Translations under genes and position numbers: made by a program
DNA from: Paraburkholderia sartisoli
Lineage (GTDB): Bacteria; Pseudomonadota; Gammaproteobacteria; Burkholderiales; Burkholderiaceae
Length of the DNA: 64,000 nucleotides
Reading direction: 5' to 3'
Assembly (NCBI RefSeq): GCF_900107685.1
Contig: NZ_FNRQ01000004.1
Coordinates: 124,001-188,000, forward strand
Notes under the pieces: generated by a model
What the model was told of the DNA's origin: nothing
What the model saw: the letters and a program-made list of their open reading frames with translations, nothing else
Database searches by the model: none
Shown: positions 35,681 through 44,986 of the stretch, piece after piece
Layout: each line of letters opens with the position of its first letter
How positions within the stretch are numbered: position 1 is the stretch's first letter

Positions 35681-37963
35681 CTATAACAACGCCACCACTC
35701 TCACGTCGCCCTGCTCCGCCGAAGCCACGACCTTGCCGGCCACGCGTGTGAACGTGATCGTCACCGAAGCATCGCCCACGCGCAGATCGCCCACTTCGAG
35801 CCAGTCGATGCCATCCGGCAGCATCGGCTGTTCGATCAGGACTTCGCGCTTTTCGGCGTCGATCGTGATGCCGAGACACGCTTCCAGCATCATGAACGGC
35901 GACCCTGCGGCCCACGCCTGCGGCAGGCACGCGACCGGATAGGCGGTGGGCGGCTCGCCGCGACGACGCGGGAAGCCGCAGAAAAGCTCAGGCAGGCGCA
36001 TATCGAAGTTCACCGCCGCCTGGAACAGCGCCTGCAGCAGGCGCACCGCCGCGCCCTTCGCGCCGTAACGCGCGAGGCCGCGCGCGCACAACGCGTTGTC
36101 GTGCGGCCAGACGGAACCGTTGTGATACGCCATCGGGTTGAAACGGGCCTGGTCGGCGGCGAGCGTGCGCACGCCCCAGCCGGTGTGAAAGAGCGCCGAT
36201 TCGAGACCGCGCGCCACCGCTTCGCCGCGCTCCTTCCCGGCAAGCCCGAACGCCAGCAGATGCCCCGCGTTCGATGCCATCACGCGGCACAGATCGCCAT
36301 GGCCGTCGAGCGCGATACCGTAGAAGCCCATGTCTTCCATCCAGTACTTCTCTTCGACACACTGGCGAATCGACGATGCGCGTTTCGCGTAGCCCGCGGC
36401 ATCGTCAGGCTGGCCGCGCAGCGTGGCGAAATGCGCCATCGTGTCGAACGCGGCGCTCGCATAGGCCTGCACTTCGACCAGCGCGATCGGGCCGTCGGGG
36501 AAGCGTCCGTCAGCGTGAAAGACGGAGTCGTGACTGTCTTTCCAGCCCTGGTTCGCAAGACCGCCATCGGATGCGCGCTGATAGTCGAGCAGGCCGTAGC
36601 GGTTCTTGTCGCACACGCCCGAGACCCACGCCGCGGCGCGCACGAGCGCCGGCCACAGTTCGTCGATCAGGCCGCGGTCGCCGGTGCGCGCGACGTAGGC
36701 ACCGGCCAGCACGATAAAGAGCGGCGTGGTGTCGACGCCGCCGTAGTAGAGCGCGAACGGCACCTCGCCGGTCGCGGCCATTTCGCCCTTGCGCATCTCG
36801 TGCATGATCTTGCCGACTTCGGCATCGCGAAACGCGGAATTCTCGCGTGCCTGGTGTTCAGCGAGAAAGCGCAGCACGCCGCGCGCGAGGCCCGGCTGCA
36901 ACCACAACGTCTGCAACGACGTGATGACGGCGTCGCGGCCAAACGGCGTCGAGAACCACGGGATGCCCGCGTACGGATACGGACCGGTCGCGAGGTCCGT
37001 CGTGAGGAGACCGAGGTCGGCGAGCGAGCGTTCGATCCACGCGTTGAAGAGCGGATTGCTCGAGCGCACGCGCGCCGTCACGCGGCGCCGCTCGCGCATC
37101 ACGAGGTGGGCATCGACGAGCGCGGCACGCACAGCCGCGCGCCCCACGCGCGGTCGCGCGGTGTCGATCTGCGACAGGTGCGTTTCGCTCGCGCCGTGCG
37201 TCGGTTTCGAAATCTGCGCGCTCGCGATGGCCGCGCCGTGTGCCTCGACGTTGACCGCGACCGAAAGATAGATCGACACGCACGCCTGCGCCGGCAGTTG
37301 CACGGAAAAGTCGGCGCGGTCGGCGAGCAGTTTGGTGGGCGTCGGTGAAAACGCGATGCGCACGCGACGCGCGACGTTGTCGAGCCCGATATAGCCGAGC
37401 AGCACCTCGCCGTTTTCGACGCGTGGCGTCTCGATCGTGCCCTGCTTCGGACGCTTGAGGCCGCGCACCTCGAACATGTCGCGGAAGTCGCTCGCGAACG
37501 AAACGGACAGCGGCACGACTGCATCGCTCGTGCCGTAGTTCGTCAGTTCGATGGCTTCGTTCAGCACGGTGCCGGAGAGCACCCGCACGCGCTCAACGTG
37601 GATCACGCCTTCGGGTGTGCTCGTGCCGCCGAGCGGCGGCAGCGGACGGTTCGTCAGATGCGCGGTAAACGCCGTGTTGTCGCTGCTGACGCTGCCCGAG
37701 AGCAGCGAAGGCGCACGGCCGCCGAACGTGAGCCGCAGCCCCGACAGCACGCGCATGTCGTTGACGAAGAGGCCGTCGTCGCGGCCCGTGATGTCGCCGA
37801 GGGGGTCGTTGACGATAAACGTATCGCCCGATTTCAGCACGTACTGGTTCGCGGTCGCGACCGTGAGGGTTTCCGGCGGAATGAAAACGGCATCCGCATC
37901 GGGCGCCGGTACGTCCTGCTTGCCCGCATGCGACAGTCCACCGAGTGCTTCTGGATCCTGCAT
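35681..37963 (-). CDS. Amylo-alpha-1,6-glucosidase-like protein (glycogen debranching type)
   Basis: A 760-residue protein. The N-terminal glycogen-debranching-associated domain (about 35-230) begins YVLKSGDTFIVNDPLGDITG, DDGLFVNDMRVLSG. The C-terminal (alpha/alpha)6 barrel (about 300-720) has GYPYAGIPWF-like TGPYPYAGIPWFSTPFGRDA, LQTLWLQPGLARGVLRFLAE, GLANQGWKDSHDSVFHADG and AYHNGSVWPHDNALCARGLA, motifs of the bacterial debranching/GH63-like group. It probably hydrolyses alpha-glucosidic bonds; no signal peptide, so cytosolic. It stands upstream of the rpiR gene on the same strand, 67 bp away, but the operator between them suggests a separate promoter. Confidence 0.9.
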   Translation of the reverse strand: MQDPEALGGLSHAGKQDVPAPDADAVFIPPETLTVATANQYVLKSGDTFIVNDPLGDITGRDDGLFVNDMRVLSGLRLTFGGRAPSLLSGSVSSDNTAFTAHLTNRPLPPLGGTSTPEGVIHVERVRVLSGTVLNEAIELTNYGTSDAVVPLSVSFASDFRDMFEVRGLKRPKQGTIETPRVENGEVLLGYIGLDNVARRVRIAFSPTPTKLLADRADFSVQLPAQACVSIYLSVAVNVEAHGAAIASAQISKPTHGASETHLSQIDTARPRVGRAAVRAALVDAHLVMRERRRVTARVRSSNPLFNAWIERSLADLGLLTTDLATGPYPYAGIPWFSTPFGRDAVITSLQTLWLQPGLARGVLRFLAEHQARENSAFRDAEVGKIMHEMRKGEMAATGEVPFALYYGGVDTTPLFIVLAGAYVARTGDRGLIDELWPALVRAAAWVSGVCDKNRYGLLDYQRASDGGLANQGWKDSHDSVFHADGRFPDGPIALVEVQAYASAAFDTMAHFATLRGQPDDAAGYAKRASSIRQCVEEKYWMEDMGFYGIALDGHGDLCRVMASNAGHLLAFGLAGKERGEAVARGLESALFHTGWGVRTLAADQARFNPMAYHNGSVWPHDNALCARGLARYGAKGAAVRLLQALFQAAVNFDMRLPELFCGFPRRRGEPPTAYPVACLPQAWAAGSPFMMLEACLGITIDAEKREVLIEQPMLPDGIDWLEVGDLRVGDASVTITFTRVAGKVVASAEQGDVRVVALL

Positions 37964-38201
37964 CAGCTTCTCTCCTTCCGGTTAGCGTCGTACCGATTGT
38001 AGAAGGTCTTGGTGAATCGTACGAATAGAGGACGCTTGCGATACGTCAGGATTGAACGGCAGACGGGCGGTTTCAGGGCGTGCGCGGGCGGCCCGCGCAC
38101 GCGCGACGCACGTCCGACTGCAGGCTACGTGTTCTGCATACGCAACGATTCACCACGACGATAGCGATAAATCATCGGCACACGTGCGAAAAATCCGCGC
38201 T

Positions 38202-39077
38202 TTAACGCATCGCGCCGACGTCGCGAATCATGCCGTCGATATAGCGATTAAACGCCGCGGGGTGCGCGAGGTTCATGCCGTGCGACGCGCCTGCCACCGT
38301 TTCGCGACGCGCATCGGGCAGCCATGACGCGAGAGCGTCCACCGTGCGATGAAACATGAGCGGGCTTTTCTCGCCGTCGATCAGCAGCACCGGACAGCGG
38401 ACGTCGGTGGCGTCGCCGGGTGTGTAGGCCGGTAGCGGATCCTGAAACTGCGGCGCGAGCGTATGCGCGTTGTCGGTCGCCATGCGGCGAAAACCGGCGG
38501 TGCTTTTTGCCCAGAAGCCAGGACGGCTCACCGAATCGACGAAGAGTTGCAGCCCGGCTTCCACGTCGCCCGCTTCGATCAGCTGCGCCGCGCGGGCGCG
38601 CAGCGCGTTGACGGGTGCCGGCAACGTCGCGAGGGGGCGTCCCTCGATCTGCAACGGCCCGCCCGGATCGGCGAGCGTCAGCGTGCGAACGTGCTGGGGA
38701 TGGCGCCGCGCGCAATGAAACGTCACGCAGCCGCCGCGCGAATGGCCCACGACGTGCATGGGCCCAGCATCAAAACGGTCGATGAATTCCGCGACTTCGT
38801 CGGCGTGCTGGCTCCAGCTGAACGGCATGCCGGCGGGCGTTTCCAGGGCGGGCCAGTAGTGCGTGAGGCTGACCGCGACGCACCGGTAGCGGTCCGACAG
38901 GCCGCTCATCTGCGGTTGCCAGTAGCGGTAATCGCACAGCGAGCCGTGTACGAACAGCAGCAGTTCGCCGTCGCCGCGCACCTCGTAAGGCATGCGCAAG
39001 CCGTTGCCCAGCGTAACGAACGACAGCGGTGAAGCAGGATCGGGAGAGTTCACAAATGGAAAATGAAAGCGGCGCAC
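38202..39077 (-). CDS. Alpha/beta fold hydrolase
   Basis: A 291-residue hydrolase. The oxyanion HG motif is LLFVHGSLCDYRYW (about 40-53), the nucleophile elbow is VVGHSRGGCVTFHCARR (Ser about 113), the acid is in PVLLIDGEKSP, and the base is His in AGASHGMNLAHP near 267. The cap region is short. The start is uncertain: the frame begins with GTG at 39077 behind AGGCGG, and another GTG eight codons in is possible; no ATG fits. The substrate is unknown. It is 37 bp downstream of the mreB-type gene on the same strand. Confidence 0.88.
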   Translation of the reverse strand: MRRFHFPFVNSPDPASPLSFVTLGNGLRMPYEVRGDGELLLFVHGSLCDYRYWQPQMSGLSDRYRCVAVSLTHYWPALETPAGMPFSWSQHADEVAEFIDRFDAGPMHVVGHSRGGCVTFHCARRHPQHVRTLTLADPGGPLQIEGRPLATLPAPVNALRARAAQLIEAGDVEAGLQLFVDSVSRPGFWAKSTAGFRRMATDNAHTLAPQFQDPLPAYTPGDATDVRCPVLLIDGEKSPLMFHRTVDALASWLPDARRETVAGASHGMNLAHPAAFNRYIDGMIRDVGAMR

Positions 39078-39114
39078 GCGCCGCCTGCAGTCGTGCTGCG
39101 TGCGCCGCGTGTGC

Positions 39115-40161
39115 TCAGTCGAAGGCGTGCGAATGCAGCAGTGTAGACGCAGCGCCCGCTCCGCGCACGGCGCACGTCAGCGGCTCATCGGCGACGCGTA
39201 CGTCGAGGCCCAGCTGGTCCGCTAGGTAACGGTCGAGATTCGCGAGCAGCGCCCCGCCGCCCGTCAGCACGATGCCGCAGTGGGCGATGTCCGTCACGAG
39301 TTCCGGCGGCGCGCATTCGAGCGCCGTTTTCACCGCGCCGATCACCTGCGTGAGCGGCGAGACGATCGCATCGGCGATGTCGTGGTTCGTCAGTTGAACG
39401 GTGCGCGGCAGGCCATCGTCGAGGCTGCGGCCGGTTGCGTTCATGCGCTCGGTCGGCACGTCGCGGATCGCGGTGCCGATGGTTTTCTTCACGTGCTCCG
39501 CGGTCTGGTCGCCGATCACGACGCCGTAGACGGCGCGCACATAGTTCACGATCGCGAGATCGAACTGGTCGCCGCCGACGCGAATCGAGCCGCTATACGC
39601 CATGCCGCCCAGCGCGATCACGCCCACTTCCGTCGTACCGCCGCCGATGTCGACGACCATCGACCCGGTCGCCTCCGACACCGGCAACCCCGCGCCGACC
39701 GCCGAGGCCAGCGACTCGCCGATCAGGTTCACTTTCCACGCGCCCGCCGCGGTCGCGGCTTCACGGATCGCGCGACGTTCGACCTGGGTGGCGCCTGCCG
39801 GCACGCAGATCGTGAACGACGCGCGGCGTCCGAAACGCGACACCGTGCTCGACATGTCGACGAACTGGCGGATCATGTGTTCAGCCGCGGCAAAATTCGC
39901 GATCACGCCGTGACGCATCGGGCGGATCGCTTCGAGATTGCCGGGCACCCGGCCGAGCAGCTGCTTGGCTTCCTTGCCCACCGCCGCCACCCGCTCCCGA
40001 CCCGCCGACGCGTGCTTCTGGAAGCACACCACGGAAGGCTGGTTGAGCACCACGCCGTCGTCCTGCGTATAGATGAGGGTATTGGCCGTGCCGAGGTCCA
40101 CAGCCACGTTCGGGCTGAAGAACCGCTTGAAGAAGGATTGTTGCGGCATCGCTGTGGCCAT
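39115..40161 (-). CDS. mreB: MreB-like actin homologue (orphan copy)
   Basis: A 348-residue bacterial actin. Phosphate 1 loop NVAVDLGTANTLIYTQDDGV near the N-terminus, ERRAIREAATAAGAWKVNLI, phosphate 2 loop SMVVDIGGGTTEVGVIALGG, and adenosine motif HCGIVLTGGGALLANLDRYL are all intact, so ATP binding and filament formation are likely. The C-terminal residues GAGAASTLLHSHAFD differ from the usual MreB end. The start is the Met of MATAMPQQ; the frame extends to a GTG at 40251 without conservation. mreC, mreD and rodA are absent, so this is an extra MreB paralogue rather than the main cell-shape gene. Confidence 0.9.
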   Translation of the reverse strand: MATAMPQQSFFKRFFSPNVAVDLGTANTLIYTQDDGVVLNQPSVVCFQKHASAGRERVAAVGKEAKQLLGRVPGNLEAIRPMRHGVIANFAAAEHMIRQFVDMSSTVSRFGRRASFTICVPAGATQVERRAIREAATAAGAWKVNLIGESLASAVGAGLPVSEATGSMVVDIGGGTTEVGVIALGGMAYSGSIRVGGDQFDLAIVNYVRAVYGVVIGDQTAEHVKKTIGTAIRDVPTERMNATGRSLDDGLPRTVQLTNHDIADAIVSPLTQVIGAVKTALECAPPELVTDIAHCGIVLTGGGALLANLDRYLADQLGLDVRVADEPLTCAVRGAGAASTLLHSHAFD

Positions 40162-40661
40162 GGGCAGGCTCGACTCGTGTAAGCGGCCGTCCGCTGCCGG
40201 AGCGGCCAGATGTCCGTCGGCATTGCGTCGAGCCTTTAAGAGGCGGGCCACGATCGCGCGTCAGGTGCTTTTTTCGGGCTATTAACCCGATAACGGCACC
40301 CCGTACAAAAAACTTTAGGGGGCGCGCGATTTTACACAAAATTACACTTGGAATTAAATTATTACCGGTTGGGATAATGCTTTCAGACGCCCGCTGTGAA
40401 AGCCTTTTTGCCTCGACCACCCCGTTTTTCGCGTGATAGTGGCTGATACCGGTTGATACTGGCTGATACCGGATTGCCCGGCGCCATATAACCGCCGCGA
40501 CGCGCCCGCATTCCTTTCAAACTGAAATGAATGCCATATGCCCCATGCACCAGTGCCCGCGCAGGCCACGCGTGCTTCCAATTGCAGGTATTCTTTTCAC
40601 GCCTTTTTTCTAATGCTGCTCCATGCGTCGCATGGAAGCGTTCACTGGATTGGAGAATCGT
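40162..40661. other. Intergenic region between divergent mreB-like and DHA2 exporter genes
   Basis: About 500 bp without a gene. 40280-40380 is AT-rich and probably carries the mreB-like promoter. A three-unit 10-bp tandem repeat lies at 40441-40470. Nothing else could be assigned. Confidence 0.4.
40441..40470 (+). repeat. 10-bp direct repeat, three units
   Basis: Three abutting 10-mers, GGCTGATACC, GGTTGATACT and GGCTGATACC: the outer two are identical and the middle differs at two positions. They lie about 190 bp upstream of the exporter start, spaced exactly one helical turn. Confidence 0.65.
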
Positions 40662-42224
40662 TTGAGCCAACCCGCTGCCCAGCCCACCGCGCCCCCGCCG
40701 CTTCATGGCGCCCAGCTGGCGCTCGCGACATTTGCCGTCGCGCTGGCCACGTTCATGAACGTGCTCGACTCGTCGATCGCCAACGTGGCGATTCCGACCA
40801 TCTCGGGCAACCTGGGTGTATCCGTCGATGAAGGCACGTGGGTCATCACCGTATTCGCCGCGGCCAACGCCGTGTCGATTCCGCTGACCGGCTGGCTCAC
40901 GCAGCGTCTCGGCCAGATCAAGCTGTTCGTGGGCGCGATCCTGATGTTCTCGCTATCGTCGTGGCTGTGCGGGATCGCGCCGACGCTGCCCGTGCTGCTC
41001 TGCGCGCGGGTGCTGCAGGGCGCGGTTGCCGGACCGCTGATTCCGCTCTCGCAGGCGATCCTGCTGGGCTCGTGGCCGAAGGAAAAATCGTCGACGGCGC
41101 TCTCGCTCTGGGCGATGACCGCGACTGTCGGCCCGATCGCGGGGCCGGCGCTCGGCGGCTGGATCACCGACAGCTATTCGTGGGCGTGGATTTTCTACAT
41201 CAACATCCCGGTCGGCATTTTCGCGGCAGGCGTGACGTGGATGATCTATCGTCATCGCGAAAGCCCCACCCGCAAGCTGCCCATCGACGTCGTCGGCCTT
41301 GGCCTGCTGGTTGCCTGGGTCGCCTCGCTGCAGATCATGCTCGACAAGGGCAAGGATCTGGACTGGTTTTCGTCGCCGTTTATCGTCGTGCTAGGCATTA
41401 CCGCGGTGATCTGCTTCGCGCTCTTTATCGTGTGGGAATTGACCGAGGAAAACCCGATCGTCGATCTGCGGCTTTTCAGGCAGCGTAACTTTCTCGGCGG
41501 GACGATTGCGATTTCGGTCGCCTATGGCGTGTTCTTCGGCAATCTCGTGCTGCTGCCGCAATGGATGCAGGAATACCTGAACTACCGCTCGGTCGATGCG
41601 GGCCTCGTGACCGCGCCGCTTGGCGTCTTCGCGGTGATTCTCGCGCCCGTGATGGGGCGGGTCTTGCCACGCTCGGACGCGCGCATTATCGCGACGCTCG
41701 CGTTTGTCGGCTTTGCGATCGTCTTTTATATGCGCTCGAAGTATGTGATCGAGATCGACACCTGGCATCTCGTGCTGCCGACGCTGCTACAGGGCATTCC
41801 GATGGCGATGTTCTTCGTGCCGCTCACGGCGATCATCCTCGCCGGGCAGCCGCCCCATAAAATACCGGCGGCAGCGGGGCTGTCGAATTTCGTGCGGGTG
41901 TTCTGCGGCGCGGTCGGGACATCGATTGCGGGCAACACCTGGAATAACCGCACGGTGCTCCATCACGAACGGCTGACCGAGCGCGCCAGCATCGATAATC
42001 CCCTCTTCAACCAGCAGATCGATTCGACGCAGTCGCTTCTGCATCTGAATACGCAATCGGCGCATGCATTGTTCGATTTTCAGGTGAATGCGCAGGCCGC
42101 GATGATGGGGCTCAACGACATCTTCTTTATCTCGGCGATCATTTTCATTCTGATCATTCCGCTTATCTGGATCACGCGGCCGGCGAAAGGTGGTGGAGGC
42201 GGAGGCGCGGCGGGCGCGCATTGA
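40662..42224 (+). CDS. DHA2 family MFS exporter (EmrB/QacA type)
   Basis: A 520-residue, 14-segment inner-membrane exporter. FMNVLDSSIANVAIPTISGN in the first segment (motif D1) and ITVFAAANAVSIPLTGWLTQ, LSLWAMTATVGPIAGPALGG (motif C) place it with EmrB. EmrB-type pumps work with EmrA-like and TolC-like partners, neither of which is adjacent. The start chosen is TTG at 40662, because GGAG lies 6 bp before it; in-frame ATGs at 40623 and 40632 have no ribosome site. The C-terminus is glycine-rich. A 10-bp repeat array lies upstream. Confidence 0.9.
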   Translation: MSQPAAQPTAPPPLHGAQLALATFAVALATFMNVLDSSIANVAIPTISGNLGVSVDEGTWVITVFAAANAVSIPLTGWLTQRLGQIKLFVGAILMFSLSSWLCGIAPTLPVLLCARVLQGAVAGPLIPLSQAILLGSWPKEKSSTALSLWAMTATVGPIAGPALGGWITDSYSWAWIFYINIPVGIFAAGVTWMIYRHRESPTRKLPIDVVGLGLLVAWVASLQIMLDKGKDLDWFSSPFIVVLGITAVICFALFIVWELTEENPIVDLRLFRQRNFLGGTIAISVAYGVFFGNLVLLPQWMQEYLNYRSVDAGLVTAPLGVFAVILAPVMGRVLPRSDARIIATLAFVGFAIVFYMRSKYVIEIDTWHLVLPTLLQGIPMAMFFVPLTAIILAGQPPHKIPAAAGLSNFVRVFCGAVGTSIAGNTWNNRTVLHHERLTERASIDNPLFNQQIDSTQSLLHLNTQSAHALFDFQVNAQAAMMGLNDIFFISAIIFILIIPLIWITRPAKGGGGGGAAGAH

Positions 42225-42266
42225 AGCGGCGTATTTCTTCGGCAGGCTGCCACCCTGCGGCGACGC

Positions 42267-43019
42267 TCAGCGGAAATATCGCGCGGGCGTTTCACCCAGG
42301 GCCTGCCGGAACACCGCGATAAACGACGACACGTCGTTGTATCCCACTTCCAGCGCCACCTGCGTGACGCTCGCGCCGTAACCGAGACGCGCCAGCGCGC
42401 AGAGCAGGCGCAACTGCTGGCGCCACTGGCCGAACGTTTGCCCCGTCTCCTTCGAGAAAAGGCGCGCCGCGGTGCGCGCGGTCACGCTTGCGTCCTCGGC
42501 GAGATCGTCGAGAACGTCGGAGCGTGCGGGGTTGGCGAGCAATGCGTCGGCGATATGCTGGGCCCGCAGGTCCTTCGGCCAGTTCAGCGCGAGCGGCACG
42601 GGCGCGAGCAGCGGCAACTGGTCGAGAATGACGCTCACGATGCGGGCCTGCGGTCCTTCGGGCGGGTAATCGGCGCCGAATACGCTTGCGGCCGTCAGCA
42701 ACGCGTCGGTCAGCGGATCGACGCTCACCACGCAGCAACGTTCGGGAACCGGCGCCGCATCGCCTTCGACGTACAGCGTGCGCAGCGCGGCATCCTTCGC
42801 GCACGACACGCGATGCAGTACGCCCGCCGGCACCCACACTGCGCACTTCGGCGGTGCGACCCACATGCCGGCTTCCGTGCGCACGGTGAGCACGCAATCA
42901 CGCGCCCCGACGAGCCGCACGCGCGCGCCCGTGTGCCAGATGCCATCACCGGCCAGGCACCGCTCCGCCATCACGAAGACAGGGCCGCCAGCCGGTTCTG
43001 GATCGATCACGTCGTTCAT
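42267..43019 (-). CDS. AraC family regulator with cupin sensor
   Basis: A 250-residue regulator. The N-terminal cupin-like part (about 10-120: WHTGARVRLVGARDCVLTVR, CAVWVPAGVLHRVSC) is the usual sensor. The C-terminal AraC domain (about 150-250) has two helix-turn-helix units, DLAEDASVTARTAARLFSKE and ALEVGYNDVSSFIAVFRQAL, ending GETPARYFR. It is convergent with the DHA2 exporter (42 bp) and divergent from glutaminase. Which of them it controls, if either, is not shown by the sequence. Confidence 0.92.
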   Translation of the reverse strand: MNDVIDPEPAGGPVFVMAERCLAGDGIWHTGARVRLVGARDCVLTVRTEAGMWVAPPKCAVWVPAGVLHRVSCAKDAALRTLYVEGDAAPVPERCCVVSVDPLTDALLTAASVFGADYPPEGPQARIVSVILDQLPLLAPVPLALNWPKDLRAQHIADALLANPARSDVLDDLAEDASVTARTAARLFSKETGQTFGQWRQQLRLLCALARLGYGASVTQVALEVGYNDVSSFIAVFRQALGETPARYFR

Positions 43020-43157
43020 GGTTGTCCGTTTTGCCCTGTTGGCCGATAAAACGGAGCAAATCTAGCATGTTGAACGAAGGTGCGCAGAATTTGCGTCGAC
43101 GCGCCGGCAGCCCTGGGTTACCGCTAGAATCGCGGCTTTCAACCGCCGCGCTCACCC

Positions 43158-44072
43158 ATGAACTATTCCGGCATCCTCGACCAGATTCATCGCGATCTCA
43201 AGCCCTGGCTGGGAAAGGGGCGCGTTGCCAGTTACATTCCCGAACTGGCGAATATTTCCGCTGAGCGCTTCGGCATGGCGATCGTCCGCACGACGGGCGA
43301 AGTGTTTCGCACCGGCGAAGCCGACACGCGCTTCTCGATCCAGAGTATCTCGAAGCTGTTCGCCTGCACGCTCGCGTTCCAGCTGCTCGGCGACGACCTC
43401 TGGCAGCGCGTCGGCCGCGAGCCGTCGGGCACGGCGTTCAACTCGCTCGTGCAGCTGGAGGCGGAACAGGGCAAGCCGCGCAACCCGTTTATCAACGCCG
43501 GCGCACTGGTGGTCACCGACGTCCTGTGCCGCCGGTTCGTGAAGGCGGAGACGGCGCTGGTGGAATTCATCCGGCGCCTTTCGGGCGAGCGCGGAATCGG
43601 CTACGACGCGGCGGTCGCGCAGTCGGAGTTGCAGCACGCCCATCGCAATCGCGCGATGGCGCACTTCATGGCAAGCTTCGGCAATCTGAAGATGCCGCCC
43701 GACCTCGTGGTCGACGCATACACCCGTCAGTGCGCGATTTCGATGAGCAGCGTCGAACTGGCGCGCGCGGCGCTGTTTCTCGCCAATCGCGGCGCGGTGC
43801 CTTCAACCGGCGAACAGATCGTCGACGCCAGTTCCGCCAAACGGCTCTCCGCCCTGATGCTGACCTGCGGCACCTATGACGCCGCCGGCGATTTCGTCTA
43901 CCGCGTCGGTTTGCCGGCCAAAAGCGGCGTCGGCGGCGGCATCGTCGCGGTGCTGCCCGGCGAGATGGCGGTTTGCGTCTGGTCGCCGGGGCTCGACGCG
44001 AACGGCAATTCGCTCGCCGGCACGCTCGCGCTGGAATGGCTCACCACGTTCACCGGACAGTCCATCTTCTGA
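43158..44072 (+). CDS. glsA: Glutaminase
   Basis: A 304-residue serine-dependent beta-lactamase-fold glutaminase (glutamine to glutamate plus ammonia). The catalytic Ser63 and Lys66 are in FSIQSISKLFACTL. Other blocks: NPFINAGALVVTD, the Tyr-containing MLTCGTYDAAGDFVYRVGLP and AKSGVGGGIVAVLPGEMAV. The length equals that of E. coli YneH/YbaS. A TAGAAT -10-like hexamer lies at 43124-43129 and no strong ribosome site is seen. It is divergent from the AraC regulator. Confidence 0.96.
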   Translation: MNYSGILDQIHRDLKPWLGKGRVASYIPELANISAERFGMAIVRTTGEVFRTGEADTRFSIQSISKLFACTLAFQLLGDDLWQRVGREPSGTAFNSLVQLEAEQGKPRNPFINAGALVVTDVLCRRFVKAETALVEFIRRLSGERGIGYDAAVAQSELQHAHRNRAMAHFMASFGNLKMPPDLVVDAYTRQCAISMSSVELARAALFLANRGAVPSTGEQIVDASSAKRLSALMLTCGTYDAAGDFVYRVGLPAKSGVGGGIVAVLPGEMAVCVWSPGLDANGNSLAGTLALEWLTTFTGQSIF

Positions 44073-44175
44073 TTGAACGCCGCGCCAGGTCTGGCTGCGG
44101 CGGATTTCCCCTTCTCTTTCCCCGTATCGCGATCGACTCCGCGAGGCGCCGGCGCGCCGTTTCGTCAAATTCAGC

Positions 44176-44211
44176 TTGACACTATATCTTTCGATATATA
44201 TCTTAAGATAT
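44176..44211 (+). promoter_or_regulatory. Promoter and PadR-type operators
   Basis: A consensus -35 TTGACA (44176-44181) is followed by TATATC-TTTC-GATATA (44183-44198) and the perfect 14-bp palindrome ATATCTTAAGATAT (44198-44211), which together span the -10 region. The next gene begins at 44238. This suits autorepression by the PadR-type product. Confidence 0.75.
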
Positions 44212-44237
44212 GTTTTACGACAAACGGAGTACCGACC

Positions 44238-44948
44238 ATGCGTAACCACTCTCATCACGACCATTCATCCTGGCACGACCGCCGGGCCTGCGCCGAGCGC
44301 TCCTCGTGGCACTCGCTGCATGTCCTCTGGCACGCGATCGGGCGCCAGCATCACCGGCGCGGCGGCGGCCCGTTCGGGGGTGGGCCGTTCGGCGGCGGTC
44401 CTGGCGGCTTCGGCGGCGAGGGCGACGGCTTTCCGCGCGGCCGTCGCTTCACGTCCGACGACCTGCAACTGCTTCTGCTCGCGCTGCTCGCGGAACGGCC
44501 GAGCCACGGCTACGAACTCATCCGCGCGCTCGACGCGCGCTCGAACGGCTTTTACTCGCCCAGCCCCGGCATGGTGTATCCGGCGCTCACGTACCTCGAG
44601 GAAGTCGGTCACGTCACCGTCGAAGTCGAAGGCAACCGCAAGCGTTACGCGCTGTCGGAAAGCGGCCAGCAGTACCTCGGGGAAAATCGCGAACGCGTCG
44701 ACCTGATGCTCGCGAAGCTCACGCATATCGGACGCAAGATGGATTCGGTACGCCGCGCGTTTGCCGGCGAGGAACCCGCCGACCCGAGCGAAGGCGGCTG
44801 GGTGCCCGAACTGGTCGCGGCGCGTCGCGCGCTGAAAAACGCACTGGTGCTACGCACCAGCGCATCGCCCGACGAACAGCGCCGCATCGCCGCGATCCTC
44901 GCGCGCGCCACGGCCGAAATCGAAGGCAAAACCGGCAGCGCGCCTTGA
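44238..44948 (+). CDS. nfeR: PadR family regulator with His-rich N-terminus (NfeR/YqjI-like)
   Basis: A 236-residue repressor. The first 35 residues are rich in His and Cys (NHSHHDHSSWHDRRACAERS, SWHSLHVLWHAIGRQHH), followed by a Gly/Phe linker. The PadR winged helix (about 74-150) reads LLLALLAERPSHGYELIRAL, then FYSPSPGMVYPALTYLEEVG, VEVEGNRKRYALSESGQQYL. E. coli NfeR (YqjI) has the same plan and represses the neighbouring ferric reductase NfeF (YqjH) in a nickel-dependent way. A siderophore-interacting reductase gene follows by 38 bp here. ACGGAG lies before the ATG. Palindromes in its promoter suggest autorepression. Confidence 0.9.
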   Translation: MRNHSHHDHSSWHDRRACAERSSWHSLHVLWHAIGRQHHRRGGGPFGGGPFGGGPGGFGGEGDGFPRGRRFTSDDLQLLLLALLAERPSHGYELIRALDARSNGFYSPSPGMVYPALTYLEEVGHVTVEVEGNRKRYALSESGQQYLGENRERVDLMLAKLTHIGRKMDSVRRAFAGEEPADPSEGGWVPELVAARRALKNALVLRTSASPDEQRRIAAILARATAEIEGKTGSAP

Positions 44949-44986
44949 GCGCCGCGCCGGAACCTCATCTAAATGGGAAACCTCGC

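Noticed and set aside
40441-40470. 10-bp repeats as plasmid iterons
   Set aside because: Only three short units and no replication initiator gene nearby; a regulator site is more plausible.
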